Of a stretch of DNA of 33,370 bases, positions 1 through 9,433 are shown piece by piece. The notes below the pieces were generated by a model, which did not search any database, was not told where the DNA came from, and saw nothing but the letters and a program-made list of their open reading frames with translations. Origin of the DNA: Asterionellopsis glacialis (lineage: Eukaryota > Bacillariophyta > Plagiogrammaphyceae > Rhaphoneidales > Asterionellopsidaceae); assembly GCA_014885115.2 (NCBI GenBank), contig WKLE02000668.1:1-33370 (forward strand). The letters run 5' to 3'. The first letter of the stretch is position 1; each line of letters opens with the position of its first letter. The translations under genes and the position numbers were made by a program.

Positions 1-559
1 TGGGTTTGGCGCGGTTTGGAGTAGCCATTTTGATCCGGCCAGCTCAATTTGATGCGGAAGAGTTTTAGGTGCGCTCCAATATTAGTTTTATAGTAAATGT
101 GTGGAAGCCCTGTAGAAGCAAAAAAGCCCCGCCATCCAGTGCGGGTACAGGTACGACTCCCTGAAGGTACTAGCATTAATTGAGGTATGGCACAAATTAC
201 CGATATGACCCATTACTTGAAAAAACTCGTACAAAAAAGAGTACTGGTACTGTACAAAGGGTGTGTTCTCCCTTGGACGTGTATATAACATGTATTATGG
301 ATTTGGCTCCAGCTAATTTTTATAATTTTATTTTTGTTTTTTTTTGGTTAGATCATGCATAGAGCCCTCTTTTTCCTTTTATAACAAATAAGATAAGTAT
401 CAAAATAATAGTGGATGATGAATGTACACAGAGAACCAACAAAGAATATTACGGATCATCCATCTATTCCAAGACGAGAAAAAGAACCGTCCCAGTGTGT
501 CACCAGACGGATTGCATTTTCTTGTGTCGTTTACTCGATTTCCAATAATTTTTTTTGTT
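1..559. other. intergenic sequence, left edge
   Basis: No convincing gene. Only short overlapping ORFs under 80 codons lie here, none with a recognisable domain. The last part is presumably the 3' flank of the minus-strand gene that ends at 560. T-rich runs near 305-345 and 548-560 are the only compositional feature. Confidence 0.6.
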
Positions 560-1799
560 TTACATGAAGAACAAAGCACTTGCAATCATCACAGCCATGA
601 AAGATGTTGTGGATACAACACCAGCAGATTCTTCTTCGGGGGCAGCAAAAGGAGCATTTAGATCAACTTCGAGCCCAAATTGAGTGATATCTGAATCAGC
701 TTGGAGAGCACGAGCTCCAAGACGACGAGCACCGCTAAATCCCAAAAGGACATTACCTACACCAGCACCAGGCTCGCTGACACCAGCTACTAAGCTGTCG
801 AAGTATTCAGAGGCAAGTAAGGCTTTGAATGCACAGGCCGGCTTGTCATCAGTTGTAGTACCGCACTGTTCTTGGAATAAAGCACCACCTACATATTCTT
901 TCAAATTGTTAGAGACAGCACCTGCTGTAAAATTGAAATTAAGAACCTCTTTCATTTCAACACCAGCAGGGGCATTATTGGCCACCACAAGAACGTAAAG
1001 TGCATCTCCGTTATTGAGAGTATTGGTACCAATTTCCCATGTCGAACTGTTGGAGAGATCGGTGGTGGGATTCATTTGATGAGCTGTGATATTGTAATTC
1101 AAACTTGCTTCTTTTGTTTCGCTCAAGGCCGCGTCACGTGCGGTCATCGCCGTTACCTCGAAACCGGATGTCATGTCCACTGTAATATTGAACATGGTTT
1201 CGTGGAAGTTTACAGACACAGCAGTATCACCAGAATACAATAGATCCGCACGAAGGCAGAAATAAATCTGCAATTCGTTGCTAGTCACATCATATTCCGC
1301 GACTACCGAGTTCGCATTCAAACTGTTTGTATTGAGTGTCATGGTAACATCTACCAACCCATCTTCAGAACTAGTTGGAGCTCCGGCAGTGACATAGACG
1401 TTCTCTGCAGTAGCGAAAGATTCGCATGCACCATTAACCTGTTTTTGGACCGTCAACGCTAAAAGAGTTTCTTTGCCAACGGGGACTGTATAGTTTCCTA
1501 CAATCTCTTCACCACCATTACCAAATGCAACATCAAAACCACCTGAAGTAATAGCCCAATCAAAATCTTGAAGAATGCGATCTACACTAGTATCAAGAGC
1601 CTGTAATATCAGATTATATATGCATTGGGACATGAGTTGAGTGTTGGATAAAAAAGGGAAACCGAATGAAACACACGCCAGAAGCAACGAAAGACAATGA
1701 AATAATATTCATATGATTCACGATACAACTTACAGGAGATCCGTAAACAACGTATGCCGAGGCAGACATCATGAGAAAGGACAAAAGTTTCGAAACCAT
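560..1799 (-). CDS. secreted, probably surface-anchored glycoprotein of unknown function (two exons)
   Basis: The gene joins exon 1 (1799-1734) to exon 2 (1600-560), giving 368 residues. Exon 1 encodes exactly a signal peptide (MVSKLLSFLMMSASAYVVYG), then SP. The ORF continues upstream of exon 2 only through intron sequence, so the ATG at 1799 is preferred. The mature part is acidic and Thr/Asn/Ala rich, with about five N-glycosylation sequons (NYT, NIT twice, NSS, NFT) and four cysteines. It ends in a roughly 20-residue hydrophobic tail (GVVSTTSFMAVMIASALFFM) with no charged residues after it, the layout of a GPI-anchor signal or a C-terminal membrane anchor. A basic stretch ARRLGARALQ precedes the acidic juxtamembrane part; RXL motifs are known as processing sites in some diatom silica-associated proteins, so cleavage there is possible but inferred. 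I recognise no family. Confidence 0.75.
1601..1733 (-). other. intron of the secreted glycoprotein gene
   Basis: 133 bp. The donor reads GTAAGT directly after the CCT codon at 1734-1736, and the acceptor reads ATATTACAG before the GCT codon. Both exon ends fall on codon boundaries (phase 0), so the join is in frame. The intron separates the signal peptide from the mature protein. Confidence 0.8.
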
Positions 1800-2940
1800 G
1801 TTTCACGACAACAGAAGAGAAATACTTTAAAAGAGTATGACTGATGGTATGCTTTCGTTTCGTTGCTGTTGGACAACCACAAATTTATTTTTTATGACAA
1901 CTCTTGGCCACAACCCCACCGAAAGGAAATCCTGGTAATTTCTTGTTTTGGGGCACTGGGACGTACATTATGGTATAAAATCTACATGAATTCTGGTCAA
2001 ACTTTATAATGACTGTGTATTATACTTGACTTTATTCGCTAAGAACTATTCTTCGTATTGTGTCCATGTAGAAACATTTCTGAAGAATTCATATAGGTTC
2101 CTTCACCATGTCATTCTATGACCTCGGCGTTCCAGTAATATTCCCTTAAAGTTCAGCTACCAGGTCAATGTACCTGGGTACAGAGAGTACCAGGTACGAT
2201 ATCAAGAACAGTAGGGAGCAATTAAATTGTTCATTTTTCAAAGGATACCGTACAAAATTGCATTACAGTACAATTTACATATACCTGTTTTCAAAGTCTG
2301 TAGTTCAATGACCTCAACATAAAATGTCTGTGACTCTGCGAAATTATTATTAATTGGTTAATGTTCCGTAAAGAGAATACCAACATTTAATTATACATAC
2401 AGTTCCATCATACAAAAAAATATTACTACTGGCTTGCACGTTTTTAAGCGTTGTCCCTGGTACATTACCAGCTACAATATTATTTATAAGTACCAGTTAT
2501 GCGGTACAAGAATCATCTTCCTGTTACTATTTACTCTATAGTAGCTCTCACACGAAACCACTCATAAGCTGATATTGATGGTCCAACTAGTAGGCTTAAT
2601 AATTGTTCAGCATGAATACCAGGTACCGGGACATTGCATTTGGACAGTTTCAAGTGCATAGGGTGTACAGGTAGGCTACAATGTCAGAAAGGTACCTGTA
2701 CTGGTTAGTACGGCTATTTAAATTTTCAGTTTAGAAACATATTCTGACAAGGTAAGGACCGTCCGGTCCTAAACGTAGAGAGCTACGTAGATTCAATACG
2801 GGATGTACCTGTACCGCCCGGTCCCGGATGGTCCAGAGTAAAATCGTACCTGGTATATACTATATAGGGGCCTAGTAGACCTCTTAGATACGCAAGAGGT
2901 AAATGATTGGATACGTGGTATCAGTCGTTGGCTTCTAAAG

Positions 2941-2956
2941 TACCTGGTACCAGGTA
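2941..2956. repeat. perfect 16-bp palindrome TACCTGGTACCAGGTA
   Basis: Read directly: TACCTGG-TA-CCAGGTA equals its own reverse complement. It uses the half-site of the surrounding repeat field, with a 2-bp centre. Confidence 0.9.
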
Positions 2957-2969
2957 GGACAACATCATA

Positions 2970-3062
2970 CTTCGCCATACTAAAATACTGTAGGTAATCC
3001 AGAAACCATTTTCCTCAAACTTCTCCATACTAAAATATCGTTCACAATCCAGAAACCATTTT
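2970..3062. repeat. imperfect tandem duplication, period 50 bp
   Basis: Copy 1 (2970-3012) and copy 2 (3020-3062) share CATACTAAAATA and ATCCAGAAACCATTTT at exactly 50-bp spacing, with about seven differences inside the 43-bp core. Looks like one local duplication that has since diverged. Confidence 0.85.
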
Positions 3063-3655
3063 AGAATGTGAAAATTTATGAAATATTGATACATAACGCA
3101 TATTTTCGAGGCTGCATGGTACCTTTTTTTGGCTTCGCACAATTATATAACAGGAATATGCACAGAAGAGCTCATTCGGCTGCTCCAATGACCTCGGCAA
3201 GAAACTTCAATGACTTCGCAACGTGAATGAAGTGTCCAACAGCATATGTTAAATAATATTTTTTCTGTACCTGTAAGTAATATCTATCGTGTCAAAGTTT
3301 GTTCTTCCTCTAGTTCGCTATTATCTGTCCGAAATAAACAATATGCAAGTTTCATATCCATGATCCGTAGTACTGGCTACCTAGGTACTAACAGACAATT
3401 CGGTACCATGCCTAAAAACAACGTAACGTACTCTGTGAAACGAAAACGGCGGAACAATGAAACCTTGATTGCTTTGTTCCTCCAAAGATAATTCTATATC
3501 AACATGCATACTGATACTCTGAGTCGTCTACACATTGATTGATTGTCGCTGAATACTTCCTACTAAATACTAGATATAGCGGATATTATTGCGAATTTAA
3601 AATGCTAGATTGATTTCGTATCCGGTACTCAACTGGATCCGACTTCTTCACTGTC

Positions 3656-3673
3656 TACCTGGTATACCAGGTA
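3656..3673. repeat. perfect 18-bp palindrome TACCTGGTATACCAGGTA
   Basis: Same half-sites as the palindrome at 2941 but with a 4-bp TATA centre instead of TA. It is followed directly by a further CCAGG word at 3679. Confidence 0.9.
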
Positions 3674-5156
3674 CTCATCCAGGTTCAATGAAAAGTCAAT
3701 CACTTCACATCTGACTCACTACTTTTAATAAGTTTTTACACAGCCAATATCAATTTAATTAGGACCCCGGAGGCTTGTCCGACGCCAAATCCATTTCTTC
3801 CGCCCCCTGGTAAGAAAGGCCATTTTTTTTTAACGCCCGACTTCGACTTTTTGATTGCTTCCTGGCTATTTGGGAAAAAATAAGTCTAACACCAATTCCT
3901 TGTTAATTCTATAAAAGTATTTTGGTTTGGTCGTACATTATATTTCATTCTACTAATTATTTTAATACTTAAAGAACAACTTTCCCAGTAACATGTGATA
4001 CCATATCCAATAGTACCATCCTGTAAACACTTCTTACATTAATGCCATCTTCAATCAAAATATTACATTCATCTACCACAGATTTCTCATTTGACACCCT
4101 CTCTTTATACAGAATGCAATTAAATTCCTTTTTACCATCGTTACCATGTGCTGATATATTACTTCACAAACACCCAAACCATATTTTTTTAACTGGTCAT
4201 CATATAAGGGCTATTCTGGTTCTTCATTGTTCTTTGACAAGAACCATTTACCAGAACCATCTGTCTTATACACTGCAAATACTAAATATTTGTTTCCTTG
4301 TCTACATTTACCTTATTGTCCTTTGTATTGTTCAAACTTGTTTCTTCATCTTCATTGTCATTTGAATTTTTTCCTGCTGTTGAAAACCTCTTCAATGTGT
4401 CTCTTCAAGTTTCTTTCTCTCTCTTTGTCCGTTCCATATTTGCATATATCTATACTCTCTCTTAATGATTATTCCATTTTCTTGCCCTTCTTTTTCCTCC
4501 TTGTCCTCATCATTTTTCTTCTTCTTTTTCATTCTTGTATGAATTTTCATTTTTTCCTCTGATGATGTTTTTCCACTAAATTCTGGTTATCATCTGTATT
4601 TTCCTTTGTGTCGTATGTTTTCATCAAATAGATGATACTCTTTGAACCATCAAGCATTTATAAGAAACTGTGACATTCCCTTATTCACACCATTGAGTAT
4701 GGGAGACAGTTCCTTCCATATCTCTGTGGCAACATTTATGCCAGCTGCTTGCAGGAAGGTATTCTGCCTACAGTTGAAGCTTTAAAAAACAGGATCTCCC
4801 TTCTTCTTCTCCAAAAATGTCTTACTAGCTGCAGACTTTCTTGCTGTTCCATTCCCTTAGTCTAGTTCCTGTATTTTTAACTATTGTATCCATATCTTGA
4901 TCTATTGCTTCTAAGGCAGCTTCTTTGATTGCCATCCAATACTAGTAGTCAAACTTGGTCACTAAGTTGAGAAATCATATACCATAAACTCTCTGACAAT
5001 TGATCCAAGAATAGCAAAAACATGCTCTGACAGTTCTTCTATTAGCCAAATACAGGTTTGGAGTCTTGAACCTGCAGAAGTCTCTCGCACAGGCATTTGG
5101 TGACTTTAATAAGAGCATCTTGAGGGGCAGACATTTTGTAAAAAAACTACAAAAAA

Positions 5157-5462
5157 ATGAAACCTGATCCAAGCTTCCATCCACTTGAAGGCCACCAATT
5201 TATCATGTTTGAAGATAAAGCCTATGAAGTATTTAACAGATTAAAAGAAGAGGAGAAAGATAAGTTTGATGAGATGGCAAGAATCTATGAACAAGAAGAT
5301 AAGGAGAGAGAAAAGGTGATTGCCAAACAACATACCAAATCCAAAAAGACGATAAAGGATCACCAGGAGGAGTGCCCTATGCTGTTAGTGTCGACAGCAG
5401 CACAAGACAACAATCAGGCACAAAACACAAACACAAAAGAAAAGAAGACTTTTATTTGGTGA
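5157..5462 (+). CDS. small charged ORF with weak HMG-box resemblance, doubtful gene
   Basis: A 101-residue ORF from an ATG. Residues about 28-52 (RLKEEEKDKFDEMARIYEQE and onward) resemble the third helix of an HMG box, where an L-x-EEEK-x-x-[YF]-x-x-x-A pattern is usual. The first two helices of a full 70-residue box are absent or unrecognisable, so at best it is a fragment. The C-terminal half is Gln/Asn/Lys rich. It lies inside the probable mobile-element region and a second basic ORF (5496-5714) follows after one stop, which suggests decayed coding sequence of an element rather than a host gene. It may also be non-coding. Confidence 0.25.
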   Translation: MKPDPSFHPLEGHQFIMFEDKAYEVFNRLKEEEKDKFDEMARIYEQEDKEREKVIAKQHTKSKKTIKDHQEECPMLLVSTAAQDNNQAQNTNTKEKKTFIW

Positions 5463-6642
5463 TGAAAGTTGTGAGCTAGTTTAAAGGGTTGGTTTATGAT
5501 AGAGAAGATATCTGAGTCAGAAGTAAAGAAGGAGGTTAAGAGTCAGAGAAAGATTCTTTGGAGTCCATCTGCTTGCCCTGGCATCAATCAGCCATCCTCA
5601 AAAGCGTCTTACAAGGAGTGTAGTTCAAGGAGTTCAAGAAAAAAAGGAAGCCCAAAATGGAAGCCCAGGAAGGGGGCAAAAGAGCACAAAGGGGAAAAGG
5701 ATAGAAAGGGATAGGGAAAGATGGTTCACTACAGAAGAATCTGGATTTCATTGATGACATGTAAAATAGAAGAACAAAACATAGATGTCATATAAGTATT
5801 AGGATTAAGATTTTATCTGACTATTTTTGGAACAAATGACAGAACGCTAGGGGTTAAAATGAGATTTTACTTAAGGGAACCAGCAACCATTGCAAATAGG
5901 ATTTTTTTTGCAGGTGGTAAAGATATAGAAGCCTCCAGCAGGGTCCTATTTAATTACACTTGAATCATTGGGGAATAATACAACATGGTACTGCAGGTAC
6001 TACCAGTAACTACTAGGAGGTTCTTCAATAAAGTACCATGCCAGGTACTTACCTGCCCCTAAGTAGAGTAGAATAGAGTAGGACCCAACAACAGTTTCTA
6101 AGTTGTCTGTATTCCACTGATGACTGATGAGTGTACTGTACATTTTCTTTGCATCTGCCTAAGAATAGTCCAGTACCTGTACAGCTACAGTGCCTTCCAG
6201 AGTGCTAGTCCCACCTAGTTCAAGGGGAAGAATGTGTCAGACTGAAAACAACATTGTGTCAGAATTTGGAATCAAAATCTTTACACATACCTTGAAGGTA
6301 GAGGAATGTACGTTTTTGCTTTTTAGTAAAATCTTTGGCTCTCACCTTTTTCAAAGGAGGTATTTCTTTATTACCAAAGTTGCTTGAGTGGTGCCACTAT
6401 TGCCATGCAAATAAAGGTGACATTTCACAATTCATGACATAATCCTATGGCAACATACTTTGTTGTCCATATCCCAGTGAAATGTGGCCAAAAAAATGAT
6501 TTTCTTCTGAGTTCAGTTGCTATGGGTTCCTCCTCCTGTGCAATTCTTTCACCTTGTTGTTGTTGGTTGCTTATTGTTGCTCATAATGTTCTTAGCTATG
6601 CATTCAATGGGGTGATGACATGTTCTTGAATCATGTCCATTG

Positions 6643-7440
6643 TCAATTCACCACCATTAATTCATCTTCTTTCAGTTCATCCTTAAATTTGTTAACTAAC
6701 ATCAAGGCAAATTGTTTGTCTCTTTTGTCCATTTATTTCATATATTGAATGATTTGTTCCTGACTTTCCAGCAGCTGCTGATTCTTTGCATACAAAGAGA
6801 CTCCTTTTGCCATGAGTATCATACGTACACAGCATTTTAGTATGTAAAAAATAAATAACACAGTTTGGGACAAAGGAGACACATTTCATGTAACTTGTCT
6901 TAGTAAAGAAAGATATGGTACAATAATGTAGATAGACACATCCTGGCAGAATATTGACATGAAAGAGGAACTTTGTATGGAAACAAAATCAATATGTCAT
7001 CGAGTATTTGCCATTCAGTACATCCTTCTTCATCTTCACTGTCTTGTTCTTTGTTTAGATTTGTACATCTATTGTTGATTGATGGGATGATTTCACCTGT
7101 GACCTTGAAAAGGGGTGGTGATACAGCAAAATCTTCTGATAGTACATTCAAACTGGCAATCACCAGGCCTAAATAGTGATCAGAAGCTGCTTAACATTTG
7201 ATAGGCATTTCTTGCCTTACCCATAGTCCATCCAGCATGGTTGCAGACAGCTGCAATATAGGGTGCTGCAGTTGTACAACTGCAACAGTAGGAAGCAGCA
7301 CCTTTTTGGATACTGTGCACCCCTATGTCTGAGGGGTTGATACCTAGTGCTTCAACTTCTTCTTTGTGTTTACTCATTAACTTATCTAAATACTTAGAGA
7401 ATCTGGAATAAGCTTTTTCACCAAATAGGGCCTGTTTTTC
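6643..7440 (-). pseudogene. relic of a Crypton-like tyrosine recombinase
   Basis: Reading the minus strand from 7440 gives LFGEKAYSRFSKYLDKL, then DIGVHSIQKGAASYC, then CNHAGWTMGKARNAYQ. This is the C-terminal catalytic block of the tyrosine recombinases common in stramenopile Crypton-like elements, where HSIRKGA...AGW...Y is typical. The HxxR arginine is Gln here (codon 7308-7306). A frameshift near 7185-7200 moves the reading to HYLGLVIASLNVLSEDFAVS, which continues the family pattern, and ARMCLSTLLYH follows. Further frame changes and stops lead to YAKNQQLLESQEQIIQYMK (a coiled-coil-like stretch), an in-frame stop, and MDKRDKQFALMLVNKFKDEL, ending near 6643. Upstream of 7440 a stop blocks the frame and I could not trace the N-terminal half. 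Clearly non-functional. Family assignment is from recalled motif patterns, not a search. Confidence 0.7.
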
Positions 7441-7512
7441 TCAGCAAGTTGATATCTGTTGTAGGTATGTACCAAATTTTACTAAGGCAGGTGAAGAGAT
7501 TTGATTTCAATA

Positions 7513-7573
7513 AAAATGGGCCCAACATTAGGCCTTTTCTAGGCTATCAAAAGGCTATTAGTAGGCCCATTTT
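7513..7573. repeat. inverted repeat with 10-bp outer arms
   Basis: Outer arms AAAATGGGCC (7513-7522) and GGCCCATTTT (7564-7573) are exact reverse complements. Between them GGCCTTTT and AAAAGGCT form a nested, slightly imperfect pair, so the single strand can fold into a long two-part stem. It lies 75 bp beyond the readable end of the recombinase relic. Confidence 0.75.
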
Positions 7574-7623
7574 GGGGGACAATCATTCATTTTACCAACT
7601 TCAAACCAAGAATAAGTTGGAAG

Positions 7624-7668
7624 GTGTAAGGAGTCATAACCTGATAATTAGGTTATGATTCCTTACAC
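7624..7668. repeat. hairpin: 19-bp stem, 7-nt loop
   Basis: Left arm 7624-7642 (GTGTAAGGAGTCATAACCT) pairs with right arm 7650-7668 with a single mismatch (G opposite T, so a wobble in RNA). The loop is GATAATT. Could be a foldback/MITE remnant, a terminal structure of the neighbouring element, or a structured RNA. Confidence 0.85.
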
Positions 7669-7670
7669 TT

Positions 7671-9433
7671 TGTAATTTTTCGATCCTATCTACAGATAGC
7701 CCAAATAATCAGGTCTGCAGAAACAAACAATCAGAAATGAAAGAATCAGGTTTTTTTATTCAAAGGACTAAAAAAATCCATTTGTACATCACTCTCTCAA
7801 TTGTATGAATTATGTTATGGTGTGCCAAATTAATAGTGCAGAATTTACAAAGATTGTTTTTTTTCTCCAGTGTGCATTTTGTCAACTTCAACCTCTTTGT
7901 CACACCACCTCAACTCATATTCTGTCTAACTTACCAAATTTTTTTTAAAAAAGCCTGAAGAGATTTGATTTGTACCAGGTTTCAGTACATGGTAAGTTAG
8001 TTGGTAGATTGGCTTACATTTACTCCCTGACATAAACCTGAAATCTCAACCCCCTTGGGACAGATTTTCCATGGTTTCATCTAGAATTTTTTTATTTTTT
8101 TATTTTCTTATTTTAGACCCCAGCACCCTGAGAATGATCCATTTTATCCCATTGTTTGTTATAGAAGCAAGCACCAAACTTTTTAGTACTAACATAAATT
8201 AGTTATAATCTGGCTCAAAATTACAGATGCAGTCCTTGATTCAATAACTTTTCCCAAAAAACACTAAAAATGCTAAAAACACAAAATTTATGCTAATTTG
8301 CTCCAAGTTATGTCATGAAGGGCCACATCTGCAATTTTGGGGCAGAATTGTTTATTAGTTTATGTTCCTATCTAATAATTGTCTACTATGGGACAAATTA
8401 GTTAAAATGAAAGTCTGAGGTGTCAAAATTGACATCATTGTGAGTCTTGTAAAGAATATTTTTTTATGAATCTTTTGTGTAGCCTTTGGTAGCCCAATTC
8501 ATTAGATTCTTTTTTCCTTCTTGCAAATCCATGTAGTATGGAACAAAATCCTGTAAAAATAGCATAGAAATTACTTAGGTGACTGTAAGCCGATCTACTA
8601 CCTTAAACAGGCCTTATTCACAACAGTTTACCAGATTTTTTTCTTATATAGTGTTTAGCTTAGCTGCAACATCAATAATTACCCCTCTACAACAGGTGAT
8701 TCAGCTTTAACATGCACTTCCTGTAAGAAGGCATACTTTTGGGAGTGATTTTTCTACAAATGGACAAATCATATTTTGCTCTGTGCATTGATGAACTTGG
8801 GGACCATGCATTTTGCAAAGTTCATCAACTTTTTAGTGGATACTAGGTTTGTAACTTGAAATAATGAAAAAGCTGGTACACTTGTAAAATATTATTTTTA
8901 ATTTATTTGTTTGGATGGATGGCCTAGGATCTGAAGAACTTAGTTTGATTGTCTTGAGTTGTGCAGTTATATCCTCCTGGAAATAAAAGAACCTACCAGT
9001 ATAATTAGTAGGGGGGCTTACTAGTTTCAAAACAGGGCATGAAGTAACTTTTGCCAAACATTAATCAAGACACTAATAGTAGAATATGTAAGCAAGTTTT
9101 CACAGGATGATTAAGTCAAAAGGGTGTAAGTTGTAAAGGTTCTAATTGCTGTCAAAATTCTTTGTTAGAAAATCAGATACAGCGTCCTCCATGATTTCAT
9201 AGTATGTTTCAGGATCCTTGCAATCCTCTAACATTCAATCTATGGGAAAATATACTGTCAGATTATTGATTAATATCTTTAGATAATCATCATTTTATAT
9301 AATTAAGGTTTGAAGGTAGAGGTCTTTGTCCTTTAGAGGTTCTAGACTATTTATTGAACAGCAACTCCAAAAGATACAAAGTATGCAAACAAAAATTGGA
9401 GTGATTGGGTCTTGCTTAAAATTATGCGTTGTA
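7671..9433. other. AT-rich intergenic sequence
   Basis: No gene supported. The sequence is T- and A-rich with poly-T/poly-A runs (for example 8085-8115 and 8455-8465) and no ORF above 76 codons. It separates the mobile-element relics from the 3' end of the Obg gene. It may contain unrecognisable remnants of the same element, but I could not read any conserved protein motif in it. Confidence 0.5.

Larger units (their letters stand above)
2150..3680. repeat. dispersed TACCTGG/CCAGGTA palindromic repeat field
   Basis: The words TACCTGG, CCAGGTA, GGTACC and GTACC recur on both strands far more densely than in the coding parts of the window. Clusters are visible near 2160-2206, 2455-2500, 2620, 2690-2715, 2806-2860, 2935-2957, 3118, 3367-3410 and 3655-3690. 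A second, smaller group lies at 5985-6190. Two copies are perfect palindromes built from the same half-site. There is no coding potential. The origin is unknown: debris of short inverted-repeat elements, or protein-binding sites. Confidence 0.55.
1800..4020. other. gene-poor AT-rich region with palindromic repeats
   Basis: No supportable gene. ORFs are at most about 80 codons and show no domain. The distinctive content is a dense field of GTAC-centred words (see the repeats at 2150-3680). Copies of the word CAATGACCTCGGC or close variants occur near 2127, 2309, 3186 and 3208. The first 150 bp or so presumably contains the promoter of the minus-strand gene starting at 1799. Confidence 0.6.
4020..7670. 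mobile_element. probable decayed mobile-element region (Crypton-like)
   Basis: This stretch contains a frameshifted tyrosine recombinase relic on the minus strand (6643-7440), two inverted repeats beside its 5' end (7513-7668), and several lysine/glutamate-rich ORF fragments. On the minus strand about 4230-4560 reads as highly charged Lys/Glu-rich peptide in broken frames, including CKYGTDKERERNLKRHIE, which faintly recalls a C2H2 finger with cysteines lost. Near 5130-5157 two short ORFs start back to back. I could not find element termini or target-site duplications, so the limits are only approximate. Confidence 0.4.
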
